Of a stretch of DNA of 64,000 bases, positions 34,655 through 46,933 are shown piece by piece (within the stretch, counting starts at the first letter, position 1; every line of letters begins with the position of its first letter). The translations under genes were made by a program, and so were the position numbers. The notes beneath the pieces are model-generated. The model was not told where the DNA came from and ran no database searches. It saw only the letters and a list, made by a program, of their open reading frames with translations. The DNA is taken from the NCBI RefSeq assembly GCF_009184865.1, contig NZ_CP045096.1:2294001-2358000 (forward strand), written 5' to 3'. This stretch comes from Streptomyces phaeolivaceus (lineage in GTDB: Bacteria; Actinomycetota; Actinomycetes; Streptomycetales; Streptomycetaceae).

Positions 34655-35354
34655 GCACGACTCCGAGCGTGAGCCGGAGGAGAAGGGAGCGCCACTCGGC
34701 GAGCGCCACGGCGACTCCCCGGGCGGCTCCTCGGGCAGCCCCGCGGGCGCCTCGTCCGGCGACGCGCCGGGCGAGGAGCAGCATGTGGGCGAGGAGCAGC
34801 ATGTGCCGTTCGACGAGGACGCGGCGTGGCGGGCCATCGTCGCCGGGTTCGGTGCGGAGCCGCCGGACCCGCCGGGTGCCAAGCCGTTCAAGTCGGTGGA
34901 GGACCTGGCCCTGATCGAGGCCGAGCCGGAGGAGTCCACGGACAAGTCCCCGGACGCCGCCGCCGGGCCCGCGGCGCCCAAGCCGCTGGGCAGCTCGGTC
35001 GCGTTCGCCCCCGGCGTCGGCGCGGGACCGCGCGACTACAGCGTGCCCGATCCGGTCGGCGAGGACCCGGACACGGACGACGAGGCCACCGACGACGAGG
35101 ACGACGAGGGCCACTTCGTGCCGCCCGAGCCGCCCCCGCTCCCGGAGGCCGACGTGACCGCCAAGTTCGCCTGGCTGGGGGTGATCGGCGGCCCGGTCCT
35201 GCTGCTGCTCGCCGTGCTGCTCGGCTGGGAGATGACCTGGTGGCTGACCACCCTGGGCATCGGCGGCTTCCTCGGCGGCTTCGCCACGCTGGTGATGCGG
35301 ATGAAGCACGACGACGAGGACGACGACGATCCGGGCCGCGGCGCGGTCGTCTGA
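34647..35354 (+). CDS. Acidic membrane protein of unknown function
   Basis: 235 residues. The first 165 are strongly acidic and Pro/Ser/Gly-rich, apparently disordered, with a short ordered block DEDAAWRAIVAGFGAEPPDP. Two hydrophobic helices follow (about 170-215, LLLLAVLLGW... then TTLGIGGFLGGF), then an Asp-rich tail. No catalytic motif is seen. Same operon as the hydrolase, with overlap. Confidence 0.85.
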   Translation: MAEHDSEREPEEKGAPLGERHGDSPGGSSGSPAGASSGDAPGEEQHVGEEQHVPFDEDAAWRAIVAGFGAEPPDPPGAKPFKSVEDLALIEAEPEESTDKSPDAAAGPAAPKPLGSSVAFAPGVGAGPRDYSVPDPVGEDPDTDDEATDDEDDEGHFVPPEPPPLPEADVTAKFAWLGVIGGPVLLLLAVLLGWEMTWWLTTLGIGGFLGGFATLVMRMKHDDEDDDDPGRGAVV

Positions 35355-35374
35355 CCCCACCACCGCAGCCGTAC

Positions 35375-35409
35375 GAGGGCCCGCCCGGGAGCGTTCCGGG
35401 CGGGCCCTC
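35375..35409. terminator. Perfect 14-bp hairpin between convergent genes
   Basis: Arms 35375-35388 and 35396-35409 (GAGGGCCCGCCCGG) with a 7-nt loop, between the acidic membrane protein and the convergent EEP gene. Confidence 0.8.
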
Positions 35410-35489
35410 GGCGCTGCCGCCCGGCGGTACGCCGTTCCCGCCCGCCGTACGCCGCTGCCGCCCGGACCGGCGGACCCCGCGGACACGGC

Positions 35490-36242
35490 CTACGGCTCGG
35501 CCGGGACCCTGAGCGCGGCCAGGACCGGGAGGTGGTCCGTGGCCGCCCTCAGGTCCTCGTCGGTGATGCCGGGGTGGTCGAGGGGGACGCCGCAGCCGAG
35601 GACCTCGATGCCGGGGCCGGCCAGGATCGCGTCGATGCGCTGGTGGGGGTCGGTGGGGGTGGAGCTGTACTCGCCACCCCAGGGGGTGGTGGCCCAGCAG
35701 TCCTGGAGTTCCCCGGCGAGACGGCGGAAGGCGCGGCCGTTCGGACGCTCGTTGAGGTCGCCGCCCGCGACCACGTGCCGCACCCCCAGGCCGGCCAGCC
35801 GGTCGAGAAGCAGGCCGCCCTGCTCGTACCGCTCGTCCTTCTGCAGGGAGAGATGGCAGGACAGGACGCCGAGGCGGGCGCGGCCGAAGCGGACCACGGC
35901 CGTGGCGAAGCCGCGTCGGTGCAGGCCGGGGGTGAGCGGCAGCAGTACGTCCTCGGTGCGCTCGACCGTGGTGCGGAGGCTGCACAGCAGCGCGGGGCCG
36001 GAGGCGGTGGCACCGCCGGAGAGGGTGACCAGGCCGGAGGCCGCGGCCAGCCGGGCGAGCTTCTTGCGCCAGCGGAAGAAGCGGGGCGCCTCCTGGACGA
36101 GGACCAGGTCGGGGGCGCAGGCGGTGATCACTCGGGCGAGGGCGGCGGTGTCGTCGCGCATGGAGCGGATGTTGTAGCTGAGGACGCGGATGGTGGCCGA
36201 ACCGTCGGGGTTCGTGCGGGAGTTGGGGAGCGGGGTCGCCAT
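35490..36242 (-). CDS. Endonuclease/exonuclease/phosphatase-family protein
   Basis: 250 residues from the ATG at 36242. IRVLSYNIRSMRDD, LVLVQEAP (metal-binding Glu), LGVLSCHLSLQKDER, VVAGGDLNERP, and LDHPGITDEDLRAATDHLPVLA are the EEP fold motifs with catalytic Asp/Asn/His. Members act on DNA, phosphoinositides or sphingomyelin; the substrate is not readable. TATCTT lies 7 nt before the ATG and there is no ribosome site, suggesting a leaderless message. A TTG three codons earlier is possible. Confidence 0.9.
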   Translation of the reverse strand: MATPLPNSRTNPDGSATIRVLSYNIRSMRDDTAALARVITACAPDLVLVQEAPRFFRWRKKLARLAAASGLVTLSGGATASGPALLCSLRTTVERTEDVLLPLTPGLHRRGFATAVVRFGRARLGVLSCHLSLQKDERYEQGGLLLDRLAGLGVRHVVAGGDLNERPNGRAFRRLAGELQDCWATTPWGGEYSSTPTDPHQRIDAILAGPGIEVLGCGVPLDHPGITDEDLRAATDHLPVLAALRVPAEP

Positions 36243-36321
36243 GGGGATCAAGATACGCCCAAGAGCTCGGGGGTATTTGTCCGTTTGCGAGTGCCGGTGC
36301 GTCGTGGTTGTTCGCGCGGAT

Positions 36322-36346
36322 CCCCGCGCCCCTGAAGGGCGCGGGG
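36322..36346 (-). terminator. REP-like hairpin after glkA (copy E)
   Basis: CCCCGCGCCC (36322-36331) pairs with GGGCGCGGGG (36337-36346). The preceding GGTTGTTCGCGCGGA resembles the arm of the larger REP-like palindromes at 29411 and 46934, so this is a shortened copy placed 18 nt after the glkA stop. Confidence 0.75.
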
Positions 36347-36363
36347 TCGCCGCTTTCCGGTGT

Positions 36364-37317
36364 CTACATGATCGGGTCGGGTTCTCTCGCCAGGTCCGCC
36401 GCGCCCACCAGGCCCGCCTCGTTGCCGAGTTGGGCGGCGATGACCTCGGCGACCGGGCGCCAGTTGCCGCCTACGAGCCAGCGCTTGTAGGACTTGCGGA
36501 TGGGGTCGAGGACCAGTTCGCCCTCGTCCGAGAGGCCGCCGCCCACGATGAACGCGGAGGGGTCGAAGAGGGAGGCGAGGTCGGCGAGGCCGGCGCCGGC
36601 CCAGCGGGCGAGTTCGCGGTAGGAGTCGACGGCCACCGGGTCGCCCTGGCGGGCGGCCATGGAGATGTGCTTGCCCTCGATGCCCTCGGGGGTGCCGTCG
36701 CCCAGGCCGAGGAGCAGCTCCGCGTTCTCCGGGGTGGCGTTGGCGCGCTGCATGGCGTAGCGGACGAGGGCGCGGCCCGAGGCGTACTGCTCCCAGCAGC
36801 CCTGCGACCCGCAGCCGCACAGCAGTCCGTCCGGGACCATGCGGATGTGGCCGAACTCGGCGGCGACGCCGAAGTGGCCGCGGCGCAGCTCGTTGCCGAT
36901 GATGATGCCGCCGCCGAGGCCGGTGCCGAGGGTGATGCAGATGACGTTGCGGTGGCCCTTGCCCGCGCCGAACTTGTACTCGCCCCACGCGGCGGCGTTG
37001 GCGTCGTTCTCCACGACGACCGGCAGGCCCACGCGGGCCTCGACCTTCTCCTTGAGCGGCTCGTTGCGCCAGTCGATGTTGGGGGCGAAGTAGACCGTCG
37101 ACCGCTGCCGGTTGACGTAACCGGCAGCGCCGATGCCGACACCGACGATCTCGTGCCCGGCTCGCGCGCCCTCGACGGCGGCGGCGATGGCGTCCACGAT
37201 CCCGTCGGGCGTGCCCGGGGTCGGCACCTTGTGGGTCGAGAGGATGTTGCCTTCCTCGTCGACCACACCGGCCGCGATCTTGGTGCCGCCGATGTCGACG
37301 CCGATGGTGAGTCCCAT
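36364..37317 (-). CDS. glkA: ROK-family glucokinase
   Basis: 317 residues, the length of Streptomyces GlkA. IGVDIGGTKIAAGVVD is the ATP-binding phosphate-1 motif; VVENDANAAAWGE holds the catalytic Asp; LGTGLGGGII follows, and CGCGSQGCWE supplies the ROK zinc Cys ligands. It phosphorylates glucose; in Streptomyces this enzyme is also central to carbon catabolite repression. A DUF5304 protein gene sits directly upstream, the conserved arrangement. Confidence 0.97.
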   Translation of the reverse strand: MGLTIGVDIGGTKIAAGVVDEEGNILSTHKVPTPGTPDGIVDAIAAAVEGARAGHEIVGVGIGAAGYVNRQRSTVYFAPNIDWRNEPLKEKVEARVGLPVVVENDANAAAWGEYKFGAGKGHRNVICITLGTGLGGGIIIGNELRRGHFGVAAEFGHIRMVPDGLLCGCGSQGCWEQYASGRALVRYAMQRANATPENAELLLGLGDGTPEGIEGKHISMAARQGDPVAVDSYRELARWAGAGLADLASLFDPSAFIVGGGLSDEGELVLDPIRKSYKRWLVGGNWRPVAEVIAAQLGNEAGLVGAADLAREPDPIM

Positions 37318-37411
37318 GAATCCCTCAGTTTCGGTCGAGCCCCGCTACGGCCAACCGTACCCGAGGCCCTGCCCCGGGATTCCCGACGTCCGGCGGGCGG
37401 ACGGGCCCGAC

Positions 37412-37915
37412 TCAGTCCAGGTCGATGCGTTCTCCGGGGCCCGGATCGTCGCCCTGGTCGTGTCCCGGCCGGTGGGTGGTGTCCCGGTTCGTCCAGCGGC
37501 GCTCCTGGGCCTCGACGGCGGAGCGGTACGCGGCGAGCAGTTCGCCGCCGGCGGCGGCGAGATGGTCGAAGACGTCCGGGTTGCGTTCGATGACGGGTTC
37601 GACGGCGTCCTTGGCCTGTCGGACGACCTGCCGGACCATCTGCTGGGCCGCGCCCCCGGCGACGGCGCCGAGCAACGGCGACTGGAGGCCGGACAGCTTG
37701 TCGGCGACGGTGTCGACCAGTTTGCGCAGTTCCTCGGCGGCCGAGCCCGGCGGCGGACCGTACTGTGCCCGGCGGCGGGCCTTCTCCGCGGCGAGGTCCT
37801 CCTCGCACGCCGTCGCCCAGGCGTCGGAATCGGTGGCGCGCACCCGGTCGGCCGTCCGCGCCTGATCGGCCGCGTCCTCGCGAGCGGCGTCGGACGTGGG
37901 GCGCTCTTCGCTCAT
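37412..37915 (-). CDS. DUF5304-type protein upstream of glkA
   Basis: 167 residues, AGGAG 9 nt before the ATG. An acidic N-terminus (DAWATACEEDLAAEKARRR) precedes a helical part (LRKLVDTVADKLSGLQSPLLG...) with a Gly/Ala-rich segment, then an acidic Asp/Gly tail. No enzymatic motif is visible. The conserved place next to glkA suggests a role in glucose control, known only by association. Confidence 0.87.
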   Translation of the reverse strand: MSEERPTSDAAREDAADQARTADRVRATDSDAWATACEEDLAAEKARRRAQYGPPPGSAAEELRKLVDTVADKLSGLQSPLLGAVAGGAAQQMVRQVVRQAKDAVEPVIERNPDVFDHLAAAGGELLAAYRSAVEAQERRWTNRDTTHRPGHDQGDDPGPGERIDLD

Positions 37916-37972
37916 GGCGGGCTCCTGCCTACGGTTCGTACCTTCGACGTTACCCGAACGGGCGTATGCGGT

Positions 37973-39160
37973 TCACCGGGTCCGGGGCCACAACTGCGGG
38001 TCCGGCGCGAAACGGATCCTCAGGGCGCCGTCGCGCAGGGCCGCGCCGTCGACGGTGCAGCGGCGCAGTGCCGACGGCAGCGGCACGATACGGCGGAACT
38101 GGCCCGCCGTGACGACCAACTCGTCGCCGCGCCGGACGAGATCCAGCTCGTCCCGTATCGCGCCGGGCAGCGGGATGTGCCAGACGAGCACGCCCTCGTC
38201 CCCGAGATTGTCGGTGACGGCCCACTCGACGCGGGCGGGCGCGTCACCCGGACCGGGGACACGGAGGGCGGTGAGGTCGTCGACGCCTCGGGGGTCGTGG
38301 CCGAGGTGGGCGACGCCGCGTACGGGACGGGCCGGGCCCGCGGCGGGGGCCTCCGTCCACTCCTCCCACGTCTTGCGCTGCTGGGCGACGAGGCCGGCGA
38401 GCCAGGTCTCGTGGGTGCCCTCGGGCAGGACGCGGTTGGCGATCAGCAGGTCCACGGGGAGGGCGCGCAGGGCGAGTCCGACGCTCGCGAGGCGTACGTG
38501 GTCGGCGCCGGCCGGGCCCGGCTCGGCGACCAGGCGCACGCTCGTCCCCCGGTCCTCGACGACGGCGGCGACGGCGGCCAGCTCGACGTCCCAGCGGGCG
38601 GCCGTCTCGTACAGCCACTCGGCGGGCATCGGCACTCCGGCGAGCCGTCCGAGGACCGGTCGCAGGGCGCGGGCGGCCTGTCGTTCGGGCGGGAGGAGGC
38701 GGCGCAGATAGCGGCGGAGTTCCTCCGGGAGGCCGAGCAGGGCGAGGGCCTGGGGCGAGGGCGGCAGATCGACGACGAGCAGGTCGTACGCCTCCGACAG
38801 CGCGGCGTCGCGCAGGGCCCGCAGGAGGGCGAGTTCCTCGGCGCCGGGGAGGGGGGTGAGTTCCTCGGCGTCCAGGCGGCCGGCGCCCAGCAGGTCGAGG
38901 ACGGAGGTGGCGCGTTCCTGGAAGGCGACGAGGTCCCGGCGGAAGCCGGCGGCGGCGTCGGGGCGCCAGGCGGTGAGGTTCGGCGCGGCCCGGACGGGTT
39001 CCGCGCCGGTCGCCACCCCGAGCACCGCGCCCAGGCTGTCGGTGCGGTCCGCGCTCAGCACGAGGGCCCGTGTGCCCTCGCGGGCCGCCTCGACGGCCGT
39101 GGCCGCCGCGACCGTCGTACGGCCGCCGCCGCCTTGCCCGGTGATCAGGATGGTGCGCAT
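37973..39160 (-). CDS. ArsA/GET3-like ATPase with altered P-loop
   Basis: 395 residues from the ATG at 39160. MRTILITGQGGGGRTTVAAA aligns with the deviant Walker A KGGxGKT of ArsA, but the signature Lys is Gln and the P-loop Lys is Arg. LVVDLPPSPQALALLGLPEE is the Walker B/switch region, and a C-terminal beta-rich ArsA/HSP20-like domain follows. The lack of both Lys residues makes ATP hydrolysis doubtful. It lies 45 bp downstream of an SRPBCC gene, probably in one operon. Confidence 0.88.
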   Translation of the reverse strand: MRTILITGQGGGGRTTVAAATAVEAAREGTRALVLSADRTDSLGAVLGVATGAEPVRAAPNLTAWRPDAAAGFRRDLVAFQERATSVLDLLGAGRLDAEELTPLPGAEELALLRALRDAALSEAYDLLVVDLPPSPQALALLGLPEELRRYLRRLLPPERQAARALRPVLGRLAGVPMPAEWLYETAARWDVELAAVAAVVEDRGTSVRLVAEPGPAGADHVRLASVGLALRALPVDLLIANRVLPEGTHETWLAGLVAQQRKTWEEWTEAPAAGPARPVRGVAHLGHDPRGVDDLTALRVPGPGDAPARVEWAVTDNLGDEGVLVWHIPLPGAIRDELDLVRRGDELVVTAGQFRRIVPLPSALRRCTVDGAALRDGALRIRFAPDPQLWPRTR

Positions 39161-39205
39161 GGGGGTGAACGGTAACCCAGTGCCGGGCACCCCGAAGCCG
39201 CGAGG

Positions 39206-39646
39206 CTACGCCCCCGACTCCACCCGCTTCTTCAGGCCCGCCAGGGCGCGGTCGATGATGACCTTCTCCGCCTTGCGCTTGATCATGCCGAGCATGGGGA
39301 TCTTGACGTCGACGGTGAGCTGGTAGGTCACCTCGGTCACGGAGTCCCCGGACGGCTTGAGGATGTAGGACCCGTCGAGGGAACGGAGCATCTGGGACTT
39401 GACCAGCGTCCAGGACACCTCGTTCGCCCCGGTCCAGGTGTATCCCAGCGTCTGGTCGTCCTTGATCGCGCCCGCGTCCATGACGAGCCGGACCTGCTCG
39501 GCGCGGCCCTGGCCGTCGGTCTTCAGCACCTCCGCCTCCTTCACCTCGCCCGTCCAGTCCGGGTAGCGGGCGAAGTCGGCGATCACTGCCATGACGTCGG
39601 CCGCCGCAGCCTCGATCGTGATGCTCGAACTGGTGAATTCCGCCAT
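39206..39646 (-). CDS. SRPBCC-family lipid-binding-like protein
   Basis: 146 residues from the ATG at 39646 (GGAG 8-9 nt upstream). The Bet v1/START-like fold shows as SSITIEAAAADVMAVIADFARYPDW, VRLVMDAGAIKDDQTLGYTW and a long C-terminal helix (KAEKVIIDRALAGLKKRVE). Such proteins bind hydrophobic ligands or act as polyketide cyclases/aromatases; with no polyketide genes nearby the former is likelier. Same strand as the ArsA-like ATPase. Confidence 0.9.
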   Translation of the reverse strand: MAEFTSSSITIEAAAADVMAVIADFARYPDWTGEVKEAEVLKTDGQGRAEQVRLVMDAGAIKDDQTLGYTWTGANEVSWTLVKSQMLRSLDGSYILKPSGDSVTEVTYQLTVDVKIPMLGMIKRKAEKVIIDRALAGLKKRVESGA

Positions 39647-39729
39647 CGCCGTGGCTCCTCCAGAGACTGTCCGGTGAGGGAGGTGGGTGCGCACGTATGT
39701 GCAGCGTGAAGGCTACCGCTTGCGGAGAC

Positions 39730-40527
39730 TCACCATTCCAGCGCCCACGGCTTCCCACTCCCCGCGAAGTGCCCCACGTTCACACACTCGGTCGCCCCGA
39801 TCCGCATCCGCCGCGCCAACGGCTGGTGGACGTGGCCGAAGAGCGAGTACCGGGGCCGGGTACGACGGATCGCGTCCAGCAGCGCCCGGCTCCCCCGCTC
39901 GAAGCGGCGCGCCACCGTGTCGTACACCAGCTCGGGGACCTCCGGCGGGATGTGGGTGCAGAGCACGTCCACCTCCCCCACGGCCTCGATCTTGGCCGCG
40001 TACTCCTCGTCGCTGATCTCGTACGGCGTGCGCATGGGGGTGCGCAGTCCGCCGCCCACGAAGCCGAAGACCCACCCGCCGATCTCCACCCGTTCGCCGT
40101 CCAGCACGGTCGTCCCCGGCCCCGCGTACTCGGGCCAGAGCATCGGCATATCGACATTGCCGTAGGTGGTGTACGTCGGTGTCGGGAAGGCGGCGAACAT
40201 CTCGGCGTACTGCTTGCGGACGGCCTTCTCGATCACGGTGGAGCGTTCCTCGCCGACGCCCGCCCACAGCCGGGCCCCGAGTTCGCGCGCCTCCTCGAAG
40301 CGGCGGGCGGTGCGCAGTTCGACGAGCCGGGTGGCGTTCCCGGCGCCGAAGAGGTCGGGGAAGATGCCGCGGGAGTGGTCGGCGTAGTCGAGGAAGAGGA
40401 CCAGATCGCCCAGACACAGCAGGGCGTCGGCGCCCTCACCCGCTCGGGCCAGGTCGCGTGCGTTGCCGTGCACGTCGCTGACCACATGGATGCGTGTTCT
40501 GCCGTTACCGCCCGGTGTGCGTGCCAT
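39730..40527 (-). CDS. Metallophosphoesterase
   Basis: 265 residues from the ATG at 40527. IHVVSDVHGN (DxH), LLCLGDLVLF (GD), YTTYGNVDM (GN), VLCTHIPPE (H) and SLFGHVHQPL (GHxH) are the calcineurin-like metal ligands. The order and length fit a small cytoplasmic phosphodiesterase/phosphatase. No ribosome site; TACGCT lies 8 nt before the ATG, so the mRNA may be leaderless. The substrate is unknown. Confidence 0.93.
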   Translation of the reverse strand: MARTPGGNGRTRIHVVSDVHGNARDLARAGEGADALLCLGDLVLFLDYADHSRGIFPDLFGAGNATRLVELRTARRFEEARELGARLWAGVGEERSTVIEKAVRKQYAEMFAAFPTPTYTTYGNVDMPMLWPEYAGPGTTVLDGERVEIGGWVFGFVGGGLRTPMRTPYEISDEEYAAKIEAVGEVDVLCTHIPPEVPELVYDTVARRFERGSRALLDAIRRTRPRYSLFGHVHQPLARRMRIGATECVNVGHFAGSGKPWALEW

Positions 40528-40583
40528 GGCGATCAAGCGTAGGCGTGTGCGGCATACGTGAACAGTGCCGTCCGGACGTCCGG

Positions 40584-40601
40584 TTACTGGCCAGTCGGTA
40601 A
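40584..40601. promoter_or_regulatory. Palindromic site between the phosphoesterase and acyl-CoA synthetase genes
   Basis: TTACTGGCCAGTCGGTAA has the perfect 10-bp palindrome ACTGGCCAGT at its centre (40586-40595). It is 57 bp before the phosphoesterase and 179 bp before the synthetase. The shape suits a TetR-type fatty-acid regulator, which is inference. Confidence 0.5.
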
Positions 40602-40779
40602 GTTGGGGGATTACTCTGCCCCGGAGAACCCCACCTTGAGAACCCCACCTGTGTGACGCGGAGAACATCTCACCGGACCCCCTCGCGAAGATGCCATACC
40701 GACGGGTAACGTCCGGGCAGTCCGCACCGTCGCAGCAACACGGAGTCGTGGCGCCGGAGCCCTATGAGGAGCAGCAGTC

Positions 40780-42576
40780 TTGCGCGAGTTCAGCCTTCCG
40801 GCTTTGTACGAGGTCCCGACGGACGGCAATCTGACCGACATCGTCCGTAGAAACGCCGCGCAGCATCCCGATGTCGCCGTCATCGCCCGCAAGGTGGACG
40901 GCGTCTGGCAGGACGTGAACGCCGTCCAGTTCCTCACCGAGGTGCGCACGGCCGCCAAGGGGCTCATCGCCGCCGGGGTCCAGCCGGGCGACCGGGTCGG
41001 GCTGATGTCCCGCACCCGGTACGAGTGGACCCTGCTGGACTTCGCGATCTGGTCGGCGGGCGCGGTCACCGTGCCGGTGTACGAGACCAGCTCGCCGGAG
41101 CAGGTGCAGTGGATCCTCGCCGACTCCGGCGCGACCGCCATGATCGTGGAGCTGGACGGGCACACGGCCGCCGTCGAGTCGGTGCGCGACCGGCTGCCCG
41201 CGCTGAAGCACGTGTGGCAGATCGAGGGCGGCGGGGTGGAGGAGCTGGGCCGTCTCGGCCAGGGCGTCACCGACCAGGCCGTCGAGGAGCGCGGCTCGCT
41301 GGCGAAGGCCGACGACCCGGCGACCATCGTCTACACCTCCGGCACCACCGGCCGCCCCAAGGGGTGTGTCCTCACCCACCGCAGCTTCTTCGCCGAGTGC
41401 GGGAACGTGGTGGAGCGGCTGCGCCCCCTGTTCCGTACGGGCGAGTGCTCGGTCCTGCTGTTCCTCCCGCTCGCGCATGTCTTCGGACGGCTCGTGCAGG
41501 TCGCGCCGATGATGGCGCCGATCAAGCTGGGCACCGTCCCGGACATCAAGAACCTCACCGACGAGCTGGCCTCCTTCCGGCCGACGCTGATCCTCGGCGT
41601 GCCGCGGGTGTTCGAGAAGGTCTACAACTCGGCGCGGGCCAAGGCGCAGGCGGACGGCAAGGGCAAGATCTTCGACAGGGCCGCGGACACGGCGATCGCG
41701 TACAGCCGGGCGCTGGACACCGCCTCGGGGCCGGCGCTCGGTCTGAAGGTCAAGCACAAGGTGTTCGACCGGCTCGTCTACAGCAAGCTGCGCGCGGTGC
41801 TCGGTGGCAAGGGCGAGTACGCGATCTCGGGCGGCGCCCCGCTGGGCGAGCGCCTCGGCCACTTCTTCCGCGGTATCGGCTTCACGGTCCTGGAGGGCTA
41901 CGGCCTGACCGAGTCCTGTGCGGCGACCGCGTTCAACCCCTGGGACCGGCAGAAGATCGGTACGGTCGGGCAGCCGCTGCCGGGTTCCGTGATCCGGATC
42001 GCGGACGACGGGGAGGTGCTGCTGCACGGCGAGCACCTGTTCAAGGAGTACTGGAACAACCCGGGCGCGACCGAGGAGGCGCTGGCCGACGGATGGTTCC
42101 ACACCGGTGACATCGGCACCCTGGACGAGGACGGCTACCTCAGCATCACCGGCCGCAAGAAGGAGATCATCGTCACCGCGGGCGGCAAGAACGTCGCCCC
42201 GGCCGTGATCGAGGACCGTATCCGGGCGCACGCCCTGGTCGCGGAGTGCATGGTGGTGGGCGACGGGCGGCCGTTCGTGGGCGCGCTGGTCACCATCGAC
42301 GAGGAGTTCCTGGGCCGTTGGGCCGCCGAGCACGGCAAGCCGACGGGCTCCACCGCGGCGTCGCTGAGCGCGGACGTCGATCTGAACGCGGCCGTGCAGG
42401 CCGCGATCGACGACGGCAACGCCGCGGTGTCGAAGGCGGAATCGGTGCGGAAGTTCCGCATTCTGCCCTCCCAGTTCACGGAGGAGTCGGGCCACCTGAC
42501 GCCGTCCCTGAAGCTCAAGCGCAACGTGGTGGCGAAGGACTACGCGGACGAGATCGAGGCGATCTACCAGAAGTAG
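40780..42576 (+). CDS. Long-chain fatty acid-CoA ligase (AMP-dependent synthetase)
   Basis: 598 residues, from a TTG with GAGGAG 10 nt upstream. TIVYTSGTTGRPKGCVLTH is the P-loop; LEGYGLTESCAATAFN the A5 motif; DGWFHTGDIGTLDEDGYLSI the AMP-binding Asp; and ITGRKKEIIVTAGGKNVAP the hinge. The size and FFRGIGFTVLEGYG pattern fit the FadD15/ACSBG-like group. It activates fatty acids for degradation or lipid synthesis. Next to a convergent cholesterol oxidase gene. Confidence 0.95.
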   Translation: MREFSLPALYEVPTDGNLTDIVRRNAAQHPDVAVIARKVDGVWQDVNAVQFLTEVRTAAKGLIAAGVQPGDRVGLMSRTRYEWTLLDFAIWSAGAVTVPVYETSSPEQVQWILADSGATAMIVELDGHTAAVESVRDRLPALKHVWQIEGGGVEELGRLGQGVTDQAVEERGSLAKADDPATIVYTSGTTGRPKGCVLTHRSFFAECGNVVERLRPLFRTGECSVLLFLPLAHVFGRLVQVAPMMAPIKLGTVPDIKNLTDELASFRPTLILGVPRVFEKVYNSARAKAQADGKGKIFDRAADTAIAYSRALDTASGPALGLKVKHKVFDRLVYSKLRAVLGGKGEYAISGGAPLGERLGHFFRGIGFTVLEGYGLTESCAATAFNPWDRQKIGTVGQPLPGSVIRIADDGEVLLHGEHLFKEYWNNPGATEEALADGWFHTGDIGTLDEDGYLSITGRKKEIIVTAGGKNVAPAVIEDRIRAHALVAECMVVGDGRPFVGALVTIDEEFLGRWAAEHGKPTGSTAASLSADVDLNAAVQAAIDDGNAAVSKAESVRKFRILPSQFTEESGHLTPSLKLKRNVVAKDYADEIEAIYQK

Positions 42577-42611
42577 TTCGCGTCACCAGAGACAGCAGAC
42601 ACGTACGACGG

Positions 42612-45468
<2,857 letters not shown>

Positions 45469-45667
45469 CGCCGCCGACCCTACCGAACGGGCGCCGGACC
45501 GCCGTCCCCAGGCATGTCCACACCACCCCGCGCACATCCCCACCCGGCCCGGCCGTGCTTCACGGCCGCTTCACAGGCCGAGGGGGGATCATGTCCCCCA
45601 CAGACGCTCCACCGCAGGCGCTCCCCCACAGGCGCGAACCGGAGCGCGGACGGAGACAGGGACTCAC

Positions 45668-46909
45668 GTGGCTCAGACGGACATGACGGGCGCTCGACGG
45701 CTCCCGTTCGGGCTGCTCGCGCTCTGGGGCGCCACCCGGCTGCTCCTGCTGCTGTTCGTCTTCAAGGTGTACGTGTTCCCGGGCCCGGACGTCACCGGCG
45801 ACGTCTCGGTGATCTACCAGGGCTGGTACGGCACCCTGCGCACAGGAACGTATCCCCTGGACGACGTCACCTGGCAGTACCCGCCCGCCGCCGCCCTCGC
45901 GATCCTCTCCCCCGCGCTGCTGCCCTTCCTGGACTACGCGTCGGCGTTCTTCGTCCTCGCCCTCCTCGCCGACCTGGTGGTGCTGGCGCTGCTCCTGTAC
46001 ACGGGCGGGCGGCCCGGGAGGAGCCGGCGCGGTGCCTGGGTGTGGGTGGTGGGCCTGCCCCTGCTCGGCCCGACCGGGTACGCCCGCTACGACGTGATGG
46101 TGACGGCGGTGGCGGTCGCGGCGCTGCTGGCCGGCAGTCGCCATCCGCGCGCGATGGGGGCGCTGACGGCCTTCGCGGCCCTGCTGAAGGTGTGGCCGGC
46201 ACTGCTGCTCCTGGGCGCGCGCGGGCGTACGGCCTGGGCGTGGGCGGTGGGCACGGGTCTCGCGGTGGCCGCGCTCCTCGCCCTCTCCATGCCGGGCGCC
46301 TTCGCCTTTCTGACGTTCCAGCGGGACCGGGGCACCGAGGTGGAGTCGCTGGGCGCCCTCGTCTTCCATGTGGCCCGGCAGTTCGGCTGGGACGGCCAGG
46401 TGCTGCTCAACTACGGCTCGGTGGAGTTCCTCGGCCCGTATGTGGACACCGTGAGCGACGCGGCCCTGCTGCTCAGCGGGGTGGCCTTCGCGTGGCTGCT
46501 GCTGTGGCGGGTGCGGGCGCGGCGGTTCGCTCCGCACACGCTCGCGGACGCGGCGTTCGTGGGGGTGCTGATGTTCACGGCCACGAGCCGGGTGATCAGC
46601 CCCCAGTACATGGTGTGGCTGGTCGGGCTGGCGGCCGTCTGTCTCTGCTTCCGGGCGAGCCGGATGGGGCTGCCGGCCGTGCTGGTGCTGGTGGCGTCGT
46701 TCGTGACCGTTCTGGAGTTCCCGATCTGGTTCGCCCATGTCGTCACCAGCGACTGGCTGGGCGTCACGCTCCTCTTCGTCCGCAACGGCCTCCTGGTCCT
46801 GGCGGCGGTGCGCTCCGCGCGCGTGCTGTGGCAGGACACGGTGCCGGGGGCAGCGCGTGAGCCGCTCCCGGGGCGGGCCGCTCGTACGAAGGAGCCGTTG
46901 GGTTCCTGA
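45668..46909 (+). CDS. GT87/DUF2029-type membrane glycosyltransferase
   Basis: 413 residues from a GTG (an ATG five codons later is possible). About ten hydrophobic helices. An Asp after the first helix (FPGPDVTGDVSVIYQGWY) and a WQYPPAAALAILSPALL loop are typical of polyprenyl-phosphomannose-dependent mannosyltransferases. RYDVMVTAVAVAALLAG and KVWPALLLLGA are further GT-C hallmarks. It may act with the divergent PimB-like enzyme in lipoglycan assembly; this is inference. It ends just before a REP-like palindrome. Confidence 0.9.
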   Translation: MAQTDMTGARRLPFGLLALWGATRLLLLLFVFKVYVFPGPDVTGDVSVIYQGWYGTLRTGTYPLDDVTWQYPPAAALAILSPALLPFLDYASAFFVLALLADLVVLALLLYTGGRPGRSRRGAWVWVVGLPLLGPTGYARYDVMVTAVAVAALLAGSRHPRAMGALTAFAALLKVWPALLLLGARGRTAWAWAVGTGLAVAALLALSMPGAFAFLTFQRDRGTEVESLGALVFHVARQFGWDGQVLLNYGSVEFLGPYVDTVSDAALLLSGVAFAWLLLWRVRARRFAPHTLADAAFVGVLMFTATSRVISPQYMVWLVGLAAVCLCFRASRMGLPAVLVLVASFVTVLEFPIWFAHVVTSDWLGVTLLFVRNGLLVLAAVRSARVLWQDTVPGAAREPLPGRAARTKEPLGS

Positions 46910-46933
46910 GCGTTTGGTGGGGGTGCGTTCGTC

